Of a DNA stretch of 64,000 nucleotides, positions 50,105 through 59,505 are shown in pieces. Below the pieces are notes generated by a model. The model saw only the letters and a list, made by a program, of their open reading frames with translations. It made no database searches and had not been told where the DNA came from. Origin of the DNA: JAJFUE01 sp039683515 (GTDB lineage Bacteria; Sumerlaeota; Sumerlaeia; MVZB01); NCBI GenBank assembly GCA_039683515.1, contig JBDKRG010000059.1, positions 62,001-126,000 on the forward strand, written 5' to 3'. Numbering within the stretch: the stretch's first letter is position 1; each line of letters opens with the position of its first letter. Position numbers and translations under genes: made by a program.

Positions 50105-53100
50105 GTGGCCGACTTGCAACGTGCTGTTGTTTTTCCAATCCTGATCCCGCTCGGGACGACCGCCCCGAGTTCACGCCGGACGTTCGCAACCTATACGCTG
50201 ATCGCGATCAGTTTCTTTGTTTTTCTAGCAGGTTTCAGATCCGCTCTCGTCAGCCAGGCGCTCGCGTTCTACACGAACGACGACTGGTATCGATACCTGA
50301 CCTATGCGTTCGTGCACGAGTCGTCGTGGTCGGGACTGGCGCACCTGTGCATGAACATGTTCTTCCTGTGGATTTTCGGCAGCCCGCTCGAGACGCGGAT
50401 GGGCTGGTGGCGCTTCATCCTGCTCTACCTGGCGTGCGCGGCGGCGGGGGCGGCGGTGTGGGACCTGTTCCAATCGCTGCCCAACGTCAAGCTGATCGGC
50501 TCGTCGGGGGCGGTGTGGGGGTTGATCGGCTCGTATCTCATCCTGTGGCCGTTTTCGTCGGTCATCTGCTACTTCGTCCTGACGGCCCTCTTCTTCCCCT
50601 TTTACGCGACGACCTACCACGCGCTGGCCGTTTTCTTCCCGATCGTCTATTACGTCCTGGCCGGGCTGATTTACTTCATGGCGTGGAGGTTCGACATCAA
50701 GCTGCCGTTCGGGCCCGTCGCCTGGCTGGCGCACCTGGGCGGCATCGCGGCCGGCCTGGGCCTGACGGCGGCGTTCTACGGGTTCCACGGCTTCACCATC
50801 GAGGCCGACGAGGAGGAGTCGCTCCAGAGGAAGCTCCAGCTCCGGATCGACCGGCAGAGGCTCGGGTTCGCCCCCGACGGCCCCAAGGTCGACGTTGCCG
50901 AGCCGCGGCCGGTCAAGCCGATGTCGGCCAGGCTGATGCCGCTGCATGAGGCGGTCGTCAACGGCGACCGCGAGCGCGCCGTCAAGCTCTGGCACGAGCT
51001 GCTCAAGCCGGCGGAGGGGGCCTCCCTCCTGCCCGGGCCGCAGATGGACCTGGCGCGCATCCTGATCCGCGAGGGCGAAACCGGCGAGGCGACCGAGGCG
51101 CTCGAACGGCTCGTCAAGGCGCATCCGGAGTGCGAACTGGCGACGATGGCGCGGTTCGAGCTGGCCACCCTGCTGGTCGATGCCGCCGAATTTGCCCGGG
51201 CCGCCGCGTTCCTGCGCCAAATCGAGTCCAACGCGCCGCTCGACCTGAGCCGGGAGATCAAGCAGCTTCGGCGCCGGATACCGGACCCGTTTCTGGAAGA
51301 GCCGGCCGCCCCCCGGGCCTCGACGGAGCTGTTCGAACCCGGGTCGGAGGAGACCCCCGGCTCCCCGACGATCGACGATTTCATCCGCGCCGCGGGGGGT
51401 GGGCCTTCCCGCAGCGCCGACAGCCTGTTCGGCAACCCCGAAGACACCGACGCGTTCAAGATGCAGGTCGGCAAGGACGCACCGCCCCAATCCAGGCACC
51501 GCCTGGACCAGACGACGCCGCCCATTTTCCTCGACGCCGAGGAGAAGAAGGCCAACGAGCTGTTCGGCGACCCGAACGATACCGACGCGTTCAAGATGAA
51601 CACCGGCAAGGAGATCCCGCTCCAGCCCGGCCTGATCCACGAGGACACCACGCCGCCGGCGATGCTCGAGGCGGAGGAGGCGCGCGCCAAGGACCTGTTC
51701 GGCGACCCCGAGGACACCGGCTCGTTCCAGATGAACGTCAAGCCGGATGCGCCCAGGTCCGTGCCGCTGACCCGGGACCAAACAGACCCGCCGATCCTGT
51801 TCGATACCGATCCGGGCGAGGCGGCGCCCCCGCCCGATCCGCGCCCGGCCCGCGGGAGCGAGCCGCTCGAAGCCGCCGGCGAACTGTTCGGCAACCCCGA
51901 GGACACCGGGGCGTTCGAGATGAACATGAAGCCGGATGCGCCGAGGCTCAAGCCGCTCACCAGGGACGACACCCGGCCGCCGATCATGCTCGATACCAAC
52001 CCGGACGAGGCGGCGCCCCCGCCCGATCCGCGCCCGGCCCGCGGGAGCGAGCCGGACCAACCGGCGCCCTCGCCCGAGCCGCTGGCGCCGATCTTCCTCG
52101 ACGACGACGATTTGCTCAGCGTCCCGCCCCCGGAGGAGAAGGCGGCCGAGCCGTCACCGAAGCCGTGGGAGCCGAGACCGGCGCAGCCCGAGCCGGCCGC
52201 GCCCGAGCCGAAACCGCGGCCGGAAAAATTCATTTTCCGCTCGTCGATCCTGCCCAAGCACGAGATCAAGCAGCCGCTGGCGCCGGTGCAGTCGAGCATC
52301 AACCTGGAGCCGCTCGACATCCAGCTGGAACGGCTCAAGACCTCGATCACGCCGGCGAGCGGCCCCAGCCCCGAGGTCTTCATCGGCGACATCACGAATT
52401 TCAGCCCGCAGCCGGAGACGAGCGACACGCACGACAAGCGCCTCGTCCTGCGGCGTGGGGTGAAGTACGCGGCGATCCTGACGCCGGGCTGCCCGGTCGA
52501 CATCCCGCTGGTGTGCGCGGCCATCGCGCCCGTGCTGGGGCTCAGCCCCGACGGGACGCACCACGCGCTGCTGCGCCGGCGCGGGATCCTCGCCGAGGAT
52601 CTGACCGCGTCCGAGGCCGAGGCGCTCGCCAAGGACCTCAGCGCCAACGGCCAGTCGGTCTCGGTCGTGGCGTGCGACGACCAGCTCGAGTTCGGACCGC
52701 CGCAGGACGTCCTGACCTACAGCGACGAGGGGGCGTCGGCGCGGTTCTCGATTTCCAACGAGGCCCTGACCTGCCGCTGGAGCCAGGCCGTATTCTTCGC
52801 CGCCGGGCTCGTGCGGCTCGACCCGACGGCGCCCGGCCGCGCGCTGATCGACCTGTTCTTCGCGCAGCCGCGCGCGCACCTGCGGATCTGGGAAAACACG
52901 TTCGTCTACCCCGACCGTGTCGTCGTCGCGGCCAAAGGGATGGAAAACCAGCGCCAGAGCGATTCCGACCACGGCTTCCTGCGCCGCGAATGGTGCTTCC
53001 GCTCGATGGCGGCCGAGATCGACACCCACGGCCGCAACGCCGTCCGCACGCGCAGCTTCAGCTCGTGGCTCGACCTGGCGACGCCGCTGCCGACGGCCCA

Positions 53101-53191
53101 TTTCTGGAGCCTGATCGAATACGAAAACTTCCTGCGCTGGCACCTGATGGCCTACCACGTGCCCAAGAAGAAGTTCGAGGCGAAGAAATAA
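50105..53191 (+). CDS. rhomboid protease with long repeat-bearing C-terminal extension
   Basis: A 1028-residue protein. Residues 28-230 are a six- to seven-helix rhomboid intramembrane serine protease: HLCMNMFFLW (H80, N84), catalytic serine S134 in GSSGAVWG and histidine H210 in AHLGG. A TPR-like helical region follows (about 280-400). Then, at about 435-680, come four repeats with core LFG(N/D)P(E/N)DTxxF(K/Q/E)M, separated by Pro-rich acidic linkers. A further folded domain of about 230 residues follows (LVLRRGVKYAAILTPGCPVDIPLVCAAIAP to the end). GTG 50105 is chosen because GGAGGAG lies 6 nt upstream. The neighbour is an Hsp70. Confidence 0.85.
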   Translation: MADLQRAVVFPILIPLGTTAPSSRRTFATYTLIAISFFVFLAGFRSALVSQALAFYTNDDWYRYLTYAFVHESSWSGLAHLCMNMFFLWIFGSPLETRMGWWRFILLYLACAAAGAAVWDLFQSLPNVKLIGSSGAVWGLIGSYLILWPFSSVICYFVLTALFFPFYATTYHALAVFFPIVYYVLAGLIYFMAWRFDIKLPFGPVAWLAHLGGIAAGLGLTAAFYGFHGFTIEADEEESLQRKLQLRIDRQRLGFAPDGPKVDVAEPRPVKPMSARLMPLHEAVVNGDRERAVKLWHELLKPAEGASLLPGPQMDLARILIREGETGEATEALERLVKAHPECELATMARFELATLLVDAAEFARAAAFLRQIESNAPLDLSREIKQLRRRIPDPFLEEPAAPRASTELFEPGSEETPGSPTIDDFIRAAGGGPSRSADSLFGNPEDTDAFKMQVGKDAPPQSRHRLDQTTPPIFLDAEEKKANELFGDPNDTDAFKMNTGKEIPLQPGLIHEDTTPPAMLEAEEARAKDLFGDPEDTGSFQMNVKPDAPRSVPLTRDQTDPPILFDTDPGEAAPPPDPRPARGSEPLEAAGELFGNPEDTGAFEMNMKPDAPRLKPLTRDDTRPPIMLDTNPDEAAPPPDPRPARGSEPDQPAPSPEPLAPIFLDDDDLLSVPPPEEKAAEPSPKPWEPRPAQPEPAAPEPKPRPEKFIFRSSILPKHEIKQPLAPVQSSINLEPLDIQLERLKTSITPASGPSPEVFIGDITNFSPQPETSDTHDKRLVLRRGVKYAAILTPGCPVDIPLVCAAIAPVLGLSPDGTHHALLRRRGILAEDLTASEAEALAKDLSANGQSVSVVACDDQLEFGPPQDVLTYSDEGASARFSISNEALTCRWSQAVFFAAGLVRLDPTAPGRALIDLFFAQPRAHLRIWENTFVYPDRVVVAAKGMENQRQSDSDHGFLRREWCFRSMAAEIDTHGRNAVRTRSFSSWLDLATPLPTAHFWSLIEYENFLRWHLMAYHVPKKKFEAKK
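51817..52054 (+). repeat. 189-bp tandem duplication inside the rhomboid gene
   Basis: A 49-nt segment at 51817-51865 recurs exactly at 52006-52054, 189 nt (63 codons) away. The preceding LFG-P-EDTG segments at 51697 and 51885 also align, showing a recent in-frame duplication of one repeat-plus-linker unit. Confidence 0.88.
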
Positions 53192-53307
53192 ACCGTAAAA
53201 TCCAAAATCCGAATTTCGATATTCGAATTTCGGATTTCCCCCCTAAATCTCCGCGCGCCATCGGCCGATACCTGAAATGAGGCTGTATCCCTCGGCTGAG
53301 GAGCGCC
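53192..53307 (+). repeat. 'atccgaatttcgatattcgaatttcgg' word repeat
   Basis: A 53196-53238 stretch of AAATCC/GAATTTCG words that is self-complementary (aatccgaatttcg with cgaatttcggatt). The related family recurs at 24660-24718 and 56575-56660. The rest carries the dnaK SD (GAGGAG). Confidence 0.75.
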
Positions 53308-55197
53308 ATGTCGCACGTCATCGGCATAGACCTGGGAACCACCAACTCCGTCGTCGCCTTCCTGGAAGGCGGCCGCCCGGTCGTCATCCCCAACTCCGAG
53401 GGGAACAAGACGACGCCGTCGGTCATCCATTACGGCGAGGACGGGCGCATCATCGTGGGCGAGCTCGCCAAGCGGCAGCGCCTCATCGGCCCCAAGCGCA
53501 CGATCTACTCCATCAAGCGTTTCGTCGGCTGCCGCTGGGACGAGTGCCAGGACCGCCGCGAAGGGATCGAATACAACCTGGTTGCAGGGCCCGAGGGGCA
53601 CGTCGCGGTGCAACTCGACCGCCACCTGATCATGCCCGAACAGGTGCAGGCCGAAGTCCTCAAGAAGATGAAGCGCACGGCCGAGGAATTCCTCGGCGAG
53701 CAGATCACCGGCGCGGTCATCACCTGCCCCGCCTATTTCAACGACAGCCAGCGCCAGGCGACCAAGAAGGCGGCCGAGCTGGCCGGGCTCGATGCGCTGC
53801 GGATCGTGAACGAGCCGACGGCCGCGGCGCTGGCCTACGGCCTCGGCAAGGGCCAGCGCGGCCGGATCGCCGTGTTCGACTTCGGCGGCGGCACCTTCGA
53901 TATCTCGATCCTCGAGATCGACCGCGACGTGTTCGAGGTCAAGTCGACGTGCGGCGACACGTTCCTCGGCGGCGACGTCATCGACCGCATCCTCATCGAC
54001 TGGATCGTCGGCGGCATCAAAAAGGACCTCGGCATCGACGCCGCCCCGGACGCCCAGGCAATGACGCGCATCATCGAGGCGGCCGAGAAGGTCAAGTGCG
54101 AGCTCTCGTCGCTGGAAAAAACCACGATTTCCCTCCCGTTCATCGGCGCCGGCGCCGACGGGCCCAAACACTATATCGCCGAGATCGCGCGCGAACAGTT
54201 CGAGCAGCTCATCGCCCCGACGCTCGAGCGGCTGCGCGCGCCGTGCATGCAGGCGATGCGCGACGCCGGACTGCGCAACGAGGACCTGCAGACCGTGATC
54301 CTCATCGGCGGATCGACGCGCATCCCGGCCGTCCAGCGGCTCGTCGCCGAGATTTTCGAGCGCCCGCCGGACCACTCGGTCAGCCCCGACGAAGCGGTCG
54401 CGCTCGGCGCGGCCATCCAGGGCGGCATCATGACCGGCGACCTCGAGGAGATCCTCCTGCTCGACGTGACCCCGCTGTCGCTCGGGATCGAGCTCGAGGG
54501 CGGCCTGTTCTCGGTCCTGATCCCCCGCAACAGCAACATCCCGACGACCGCGTCGAAACGGTTCACGACCGTCAGGGACAACCAGCCGTCCGTCTCGGTG
54601 CACGTGCTCCAGGGCGAGCGCCGCGTGGCCGCCGAAAACCGCACCCTGGCCCGGTTCCGGCTCGAGGGGATCGCACCCGCGCCGCGCGAGGTCCCCGAAA
54701 TCGATGTCAATTTCAAGATCGACGCCAACGGCATCCTGAACGTCTCGGCCATGGACCTGACCACCGGCGCCTCCCAGCAGGTCTGCATCGAGTCCTACCA
54801 GCCGACGGTCGACGCCGACGTCAAGCGGCTCATCGAGGAAGGCACGACCTGCGCCGACGAGGACCGCGACTTCATCCGCAAGCTGAACATGCGCAAGCAG
54901 ATGGACCGCCTCCGCGAACAGTACGAGGAATACACGCTGGCGCCCGACAACCGACCCGTCACCGAAACGCAGGAGCGGCGCATCCACGAGTGCTTCTTCC
55001 GGTTCGACGCCGCCCTCTCGGGCAACGACTGGGCGCACATCGAGTCGGCCGAGAACGAGCTCAAGATGGTCCTGTCCGAGATCATGGCCACGGCCGTCGA
55101 CCTGACCGGCTCGATCGTGTTCGACACCCCGACCGACACCAATCCCGGCGCCGACAAAAACAAGAACAAAACCAACTCCAACGCAACCGTAAGCTAG
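53308..55197 (+). CDS. Hsp70/DnaK-family chaperone (divergent paralogue)
   Basis: A 629-residue protein. The ATPase domain has GIDLGTTNSVVAFLEGG, VITCPAYFNDSQRQATKKAAELAGL, VFDFGGGTFDISILEI and VILIGGSTRIPAVQ. The substrate-binding domain has LLLDVTPLSLGIELEGG and GERRVAAENRTLARFRLEG. A shortened lid ends in an Asp/Asn/Lys-rich tail without the canonical EEVD-like end. No grpE or dnaJ is adjacent, and details such as RFVGCRWDE differ from housekeeping DnaK. It is probably a specialised Hsp70 working with the upstream rhomboid protein. GAGGAG is the SD. Confidence 0.88.
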   Translation: MSHVIGIDLGTTNSVVAFLEGGRPVVIPNSEGNKTTPSVIHYGEDGRIIVGELAKRQRLIGPKRTIYSIKRFVGCRWDECQDRREGIEYNLVAGPEGHVAVQLDRHLIMPEQVQAEVLKKMKRTAEEFLGEQITGAVITCPAYFNDSQRQATKKAAELAGLDALRIVNEPTAAALAYGLGKGQRGRIAVFDFGGGTFDISILEIDRDVFEVKSTCGDTFLGGDVIDRILIDWIVGGIKKDLGIDAAPDAQAMTRIIEAAEKVKCELSSLEKTTISLPFIGAGADGPKHYIAEIAREQFEQLIAPTLERLRAPCMQAMRDAGLRNEDLQTVILIGGSTRIPAVQRLVAEIFERPPDHSVSPDEAVALGAAIQGGIMTGDLEEILLLDVTPLSLGIELEGGLFSVLIPRNSNIPTTASKRFTTVRDNQPSVSVHVLQGERRVAAENRTLARFRLEGIAPAPREVPEIDVNFKIDANGILNVSAMDLTTGASQQVCIESYQPTVDADVKRLIEEGTTCADEDRDFIRKLNMRKQMDRLREQYEEYTLAPDNRPVTETQERRIHECFFRFDAALSGNDWAHIESAENELKMVLSEIMATAVDLTGSIVFDTPTDTNPGADKNKNKTNSNATVS

Positions 55198-55234
55198 CGT
55201 CGCGTCGCGCTCTGATTGTGGCGTATGCCTGAAA

Positions 55235-55322
55235 GCGCTGTCCGGTTAATGCAAAAAGTCAGCGCGCTTCAGCGCGGCTTCTCGATCCCGGCTTCAGCCA
55301 TTTTAGGTTTATCGGACAGTGC
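55235..55322. repeat. 88-bp palindromic element (MITE/REP-like)
   Basis: The ends GCGCTGTCCGGTTAA (55235-55249) and TTTATCGGACAGTGC (55308-55322) are imperfect inverted repeats with a shared CTGTCCG core. The interior has GC-rich partial palindromes (gcgcgcttcagcgcggc). There is no coding capacity. It looks like a small non-autonomous mobile element or REP unit. Confidence 0.6.
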
Positions 55323-55433
55323 CTAACATCCTGTGGCCGGCGGTCTTCTCCGCATCTCCCGATCATTTCTCAATTCTCATTTCCGATTCGCTCCCCTACA
55401 CTATGAGGAGACTTTATCGGGAGCGTGCCGGCG

Positions 55434-56570
55434 ATGGCTGTTGACCTGAACGTTGAATTCCCCGTCCTTGAAAAAATCAATTTCCTGAACCACGCCGCCG
55501 TCGCGCCGATGCCGCGTCGGTCGGCCGACATGGTTCGCCTGTTCGCGACCGAGGCGATGGAACAGGGCTCGGTGGCGTGGCCGCTGTGGGCGGGGCGCGT
55601 CAAGCAGGCGCGGGTCCGCGCCGCGCAGCTTCTCGGCTGCGGCGAGGACGAAGTCACGTTCTCGCACAACACCACGCACGGCCTGCTGTGCGTGGCCAAC
55701 TCGCTCCCCTGGCGGCCCGGCGACAACATCGTCACCGCCGCCGGCGAATTCCCCGCCAACGTCTACCCGTGGCGCAACCTGGCCCCGCTCGGCGTGGCGA
55801 TCCGCACCGTCGCCGAGCGCCCCGACCGCTCGTTCTCGGCCGACGATTTCGCCGCCGCGATCGATTCGCGCACGCGGCTGATCGCCATTTCATTGGTTCA
55901 ATACGGGACCGGCTGCCGGATGCCGGTCGAGGCGATCGCCGAGATCTGCCGCAAGCGCGGCATCCTGCTGTGCCTCGACGCGATCCAGGCGGCCGGCGCG
56001 ATGCCGACGCTCGTCGACGAGCTCGGCTGCGATTTCCTGACCGCCGACGGCCACAAGTGGCTGCTGGGGCCCGAGGGGGCCGGCATCCTGTACGTCAAGC
56101 GCGAGCGGCTCGACATGCTCGGCAACGCGATGACCGGCTGGATCGGCCGCGTCCGCCCCAACGACTACACCGATTTCGAGCAACCGCTCGCCCACGCCGC
56201 CTCGCGGTTCGAGGAGGGCTCGCACAACGCCGTCGGGATCGGCGCCCTCGGCGAATCGATCGGCCTGATCCTCGAAGTGGGCATCGACGAGGTCTGGCGG
56301 CGGATCGAGGCGGTGACGGCGCGAATCGACGAGGGCGCGCGCCGGCTCGGACTTGAAGTCGTCTCGCCGCGCGGCGAAGGGGTCCGCTCGGGGATCATCG
56401 CGATCACCCGCGCCGGGCTCGACGTCGACACGTGCGCGAAGGCGCTGGCCGAAAAGAAGATTTACGTGGCGGCGCGGCGCGGCTGGCTCCGCCTCTCCCC
56501 GCATTTTTACAATACACTCGAGCAGATGGATGAATTCATCAACGCGCTGGGCTCCATGACAGGGAAATGA
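55434..56570 (+). CDS. class V aminotransferase / cysteine desulfurase-like protein
   Basis: A 378-residue PLP enzyme. EKINFLNHAAVAPMPRRSADM, ITFS-type VTFSHNTTHGLLCVANSL, LCLDAIQAAGAMP and the PLP lysine in FLTADGHKWLLGPEGAGILYV are family motifs. No active-site cysteine loop typical of IscS/SufS is evident, so an aminotransferase, isopenicillin-N-epimerase-like or kynureninase-like activity is also possible. ATG 55434 gives the right length. A C-terminal YVAARRGWLRLSPHFYNT closes the small domain. Confidence 0.82.
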   Translation: MAVDLNVEFPVLEKINFLNHAAVAPMPRRSADMVRLFATEAMEQGSVAWPLWAGRVKQARVRAAQLLGCGEDEVTFSHNTTHGLLCVANSLPWRPGDNIVTAAGEFPANVYPWRNLAPLGVAIRTVAERPDRSFSADDFAAAIDSRTRLIAISLVQYGTGCRMPVEAIAEICRKRGILLCLDAIQAAGAMPTLVDELGCDFLTADGHKWLLGPEGAGILYVKRERLDMLGNAMTGWIGRVRPNDYTDFEQPLAHAASRFEEGSHNAVGIGALGESIGLILEVGIDEVWRRIEAVTARIDEGARRLGLEVVSPRGEGVRSGIIAITRAGLDVDTCAKALAEKKIYVAARRGWLRLSPHFYNTLEQMDEFINALGSMTGK

Positions 56571-56664
56571 TTCGAATGATTTTGAATTTCATATATTGAA
56601 CATTTGAAATTGTTTCGAATTTAGACATTAGAATTTAGATATTATAATTTTGGAATTATTTGAT
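56571..56664 (+). repeat. 'gattttgaatttc / gaatttagatattag' word repeat
   Basis: An AT-rich stretch between two genes built from the same words as 53192 and 24660 (gaatgattttgaatttc, tttcgaatttagacattagaatttag). The downstream GT4 gene starts inside it, and the only SD-like bases (TGGAAT) come from the repeat. Confidence 0.65.
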
Positions 56665-57882
56665 ATGCCCACCCCGGCCTCCATTCTCTTCGACGCGCGC
56701 ACGATCATGCCCGGCATGACGGGGGTGGGGCGGTATTGCTTGAATCTGTTGTGGGCGCTCTCGGTGGCGCCGGGCGCGCCGCCGATCCGGGCCCTGTTCC
56801 GGCGCGACGCGATCGACACCGCCCGGCTCGACCCGGCGCTCGAGAACGTCGAGCTGATCGAGGCCCCCTGCACGCAGGAAGAGCACCCGTGGGCCGACTG
56901 GTGGCTGTCGCGCAAAATGCCGCACATGCTCAAGCCGGGCGAGGTCTTCCACGGGCCGGCGTTCATCATCCCGGGCGGCCGGCGCAAGTTCCCGCGCGTC
57001 GTGACGATCCACGACCTGTTCGTCTTCACGCACGCCGATTATTATCCGTGGAAATTCGGCGCGTGGCTGCGCTGGGCGACGCGGCGCGCCTGCCGCTGCG
57101 CCGACCGCATCATCGTCCCGAGCGAATCGGTCGCCCAGCAGCTCGAAACATGGCGCCTCGCGCCGCGTTCGAAAATCCGCGTGATCGCCGAGGCACCCGA
57201 CGACACGAACAACATCTGGGACAAACAATGGATCGGATCGGGCGGCCTGGTCGCCGGGCTGGTCGCCGAATCGACGCGCCCGCTCCTGGTGACGGTCGGC
57301 ACGCTCGACCCGCGCAAGGACCCGCGCACCGCGCGCGCCGCGCACATCGAATTGCTCATCAAGCTGAAGCTGGCGCCGATCACGCCGTCGCCCGATGAGG
57401 CCCCTGACGATCCGCTCAACCGCGCGGTCGATTGGTTCTGGCTGGGCGGGGCCGGCGCGCTCCCCGACCCGACGCCGCTCGAGCTGCGCAACCGCGCCGG
57501 CGAAGCCGGATTCCACGAGGTCGGCCACGTCCCGAAGGAGGCCGTCCGCGCCGCGCTGCGCGCCGCGACGGCTTACGTCACCTGTTCGCACGAGGAAGGG
57601 TTCGGCCTGCCCCTGGTCGAGGCGATGGTCGCCGGCTGCCCGATCGTCGCGACCGACATCCCGGTCCACCACGAAGTCGCCGGCGACGCCGCGCTGTATT
57701 TCCCGCCCGGCGACGCCGACGCCCTCGCCGAAGTCCTGCACCGCCTCCTCACCAAGCCCGCCCTGCGCGAAAGCCTCATCGCGCGCGGCCTCGACCGCCA
57801 GGCCGACTTCCGCTGGAGCAAAGCCGCGGACCTGACGCTGCAAGCCTACCAGGAAGCATCCGAAGAAAAGTTGTCCGTGTAG
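56665..57882 (+). CDS. family 4 glycosyltransferase
   Basis: A 405-residue GT-B enzyme. The N-terminal domain has ILFDARTIMPGMTGVGRYCLNLLW. The nucleotide-sugar domain has TVGTLDPRKDPRTA and the conserved HEEGFGLPLVEAMVAGCPIVATDIPVHHEVAGDAALYFPPGD. An unusual insertion of about 45 residues lies between the start of the second domain and WLGGAG (LAPITPSPDEAPDDPLNR). ATG 56665 is preferred to TTG 56650. Probably adds a sugar to a surface glycan. Confidence 0.88.
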   Translation: MPTPASILFDARTIMPGMTGVGRYCLNLLWALSVAPGAPPIRALFRRDAIDTARLDPALENVELIEAPCTQEEHPWADWWLSRKMPHMLKPGEVFHGPAFIIPGGRRKFPRVVTIHDLFVFTHADYYPWKFGAWLRWATRRACRCADRIIVPSESVAQQLETWRLAPRSKIRVIAEAPDDTNNIWDKQWIGSGGLVAGLVAESTRPLLVTVGTLDPRKDPRTARAAHIELLIKLKLAPITPSPDEAPDDPLNRAVDWFWLGGAGALPDPTPLELRNRAGEAGFHEVGHVPKEAVRAALRAATAYVTCSHEEGFGLPLVEAMVAGCPIVATDIPVHHEVAGDAALYFPPGDADALAEVLHRLLTKPALRESLIARGLDRQADFRWSKAADLTLQAYQEASEEKLSV

Positions 57883-57927
57883 GTCCGCGCGAGTCCGTGC
57901 CTGTCCGTGTCCTTTAGGTCCCTTGCC
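57883..57927 (+). repeat. 'cgagtccgtgcctgtccgtgtcc' word repeat
   Basis: Imperfect GTCCGTG words directly after the GT4 gene and next to the 3' end of the ABC permease gene on the other strand. Confidence 0.5.
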
Positions 57928-59505
57928 TCATCTGTGCCGGTTCCACGCAATGGCGAGCGGAGTTGCCGCGAGGGGGGTGAAAAGGATGAGGGACACCATC
58001 GCGCTGATGGAGAGCGCGTCAGAGGGCTTTGGATGGCTCGCGCCGTAGGAAACGGCAGCGGCGATCAGGATGAGCGCGGCAATCGGCATCCACGCGGGTA
58101 CGTATTTTCTGCGCCACCCGATAAAGAGGATCCACAGCGAGCCCACTACAAACGCGCCGATGAGGGAATAGCCGACTTGCGAATATTTGGCGGCAAACGG
58201 CATCACGAACAGGCACGCGAAAAAAATCAGAACGAACCCGGCCTGCATAAACGTCCGGCCGGTGAGGTTGAGCGACATCCCGAGATTGATGATCGCCCAA
58301 TGGATGACAATCCCGGCGGCAAAAGCCAGCGGGATCCGGACCGGGAGCGGGAACGGGAGACTCGAATAAGTGCTCCAGAATTTCACGATGGCGGCGTGAT
58401 CGCCTCGCGCATAGACGATGGCGTTGACGATGAGGAGGATCGCCAGGAAAGCGATCCATCCCCCGGCGATCTCACGCGCGGCCGATCGCAGGAAACCGGC
58501 GGCGAGCTGACGATCGCTCATCGGGCGCGTGCCGCGGAATGCATCGAAGTCGATGCCGGTGTTTAATTTTCGAGTCGCCCCAAGCATGCCGCCGATCGGG
58601 AACGCGGTCGCCAGCAACAGGAAGAGCGAAATGTTGATCGATCCCTCGAGCAGATCCCTGTGGCTGGCGCCCATCCAAAGCATCGCCCCGACGATGATGG
58701 CCGGCAGCAGGGTCATCGCGACGAGCGTCGGGCCGCCGCGCGCGCTGCGCTCGAACCAAAGCTGCGCCTCGGCGGCGGATTTGAAGCCGGTTTTGCGCGG
58801 CTTGAGCCGGAGCATGGACGCGCCGAGCGTCAGGGGCGGGCTCGAATTCTCCATCGCGTCGCCGCGGCGCTCGCGCGCCGCGCCGATCACGGCCAGCACG
58901 TAGAAAACGATCCATAATCCTAATATGAGGATGATCTGGTCCCACCCGACCCGCGGCCATGCGCCGCCGGCGTTGTGGTAATGGATTTTGTAAAACCAGC
59001 CATAGGCGCCCACGCCAAGACCAAACGCGGCGAAGATCCTCAGCCAGACATGCCCGGTGAACACCAAAAGCGAATGAACGGCACAAACCGCCAGGGCCAT
59101 CAGCAGGATCGGGAACAGGATCGGCATCAAAACCCAGTGCGTCATGCCGAGAACGGCAGCAACCCCAACGTGCATCACGGCCACCACCGCCGAGCCGATC
59201 AGGACGCGCCACGCGACCAGTTCCCACGTGGAGACGGGCAGCCGGTATTGCCGCCGGCTGATGAGGATGATGGTCTTGTCGCTCACCTGCGCCTGGGCAA
59301 GCATCGAGATGAACATGAGCGTCTCGCAGAGCATCAGAAGCGGGAAGATATGCATCACCTCGGCGGGAGTGGCCGTCTGACCGACCTCGACCGCTTTCAG
59401 CATCACCATCATGAAGACCGACATCGACGCGATGGCCAGCAGGAACCACCACCGGCCGCGCCGCCATGTCTCCCACGCCAGAGCCCGACCATGCGCCGTC
59501 TTCAT
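57928..59505 (-). CDS. ABC-2-type transporter membrane protein
   Basis: A 525-residue protein with about twelve hydrophobic segments. A conserved-looking region (LRLKPRKTGFKSAAEAQLWFERSARGGPTL) lies between two membrane halves. ATG 59505 overlaps the ATPase stop (ATGA) and follows GAGGAGGAG; the long frame starting at 59667 merely reads through the ATPase gene in another frame. It forms the permease of the GntR-controlled ABC system. The substrate is unknown; similar YtrBCDEF-type systems respond to cell-wall antibiotics. Confidence 0.82.
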   Translation of the reverse strand: MKTAHGRALAWETWRRGRWWFLLAIASMSVFMMVMLKAVEVGQTATPAEVMHIFPLLMLCETLMFISMLAQAQVSDKTIILISRRQYRLPVSTWELVAWRVLIGSAVVAVMHVGVAAVLGMTHWVLMPILFPILLMALAVCAVHSLLVFTGHVWLRIFAAFGLGVGAYGWFYKIHYHNAGGAWPRVGWDQIILILGLWIVFYVLAVIGAARERRGDAMENSSPPLTLGASMLRLKPRKTGFKSAAEAQLWFERSARGGPTLVAMTLLPAIIVGAMLWMGASHRDLLEGSINISLFLLLATAFPIGGMLGATRKLNTGIDFDAFRGTRPMSDRQLAAGFLRSAAREIAGGWIAFLAILLIVNAIVYARGDHAAIVKFWSTYSSLPFPLPVRIPLAFAAGIVIHWAIINLGMSLNLTGRTFMQAGFVLIFFACLFVMPFAAKYSQVGYSLIGAFVVGSLWILFIGWRRKYVPAWMPIAALILIAAAVSYGASHPKPSDALSISAMVSLILFTPLAATPLAIAWNRHR

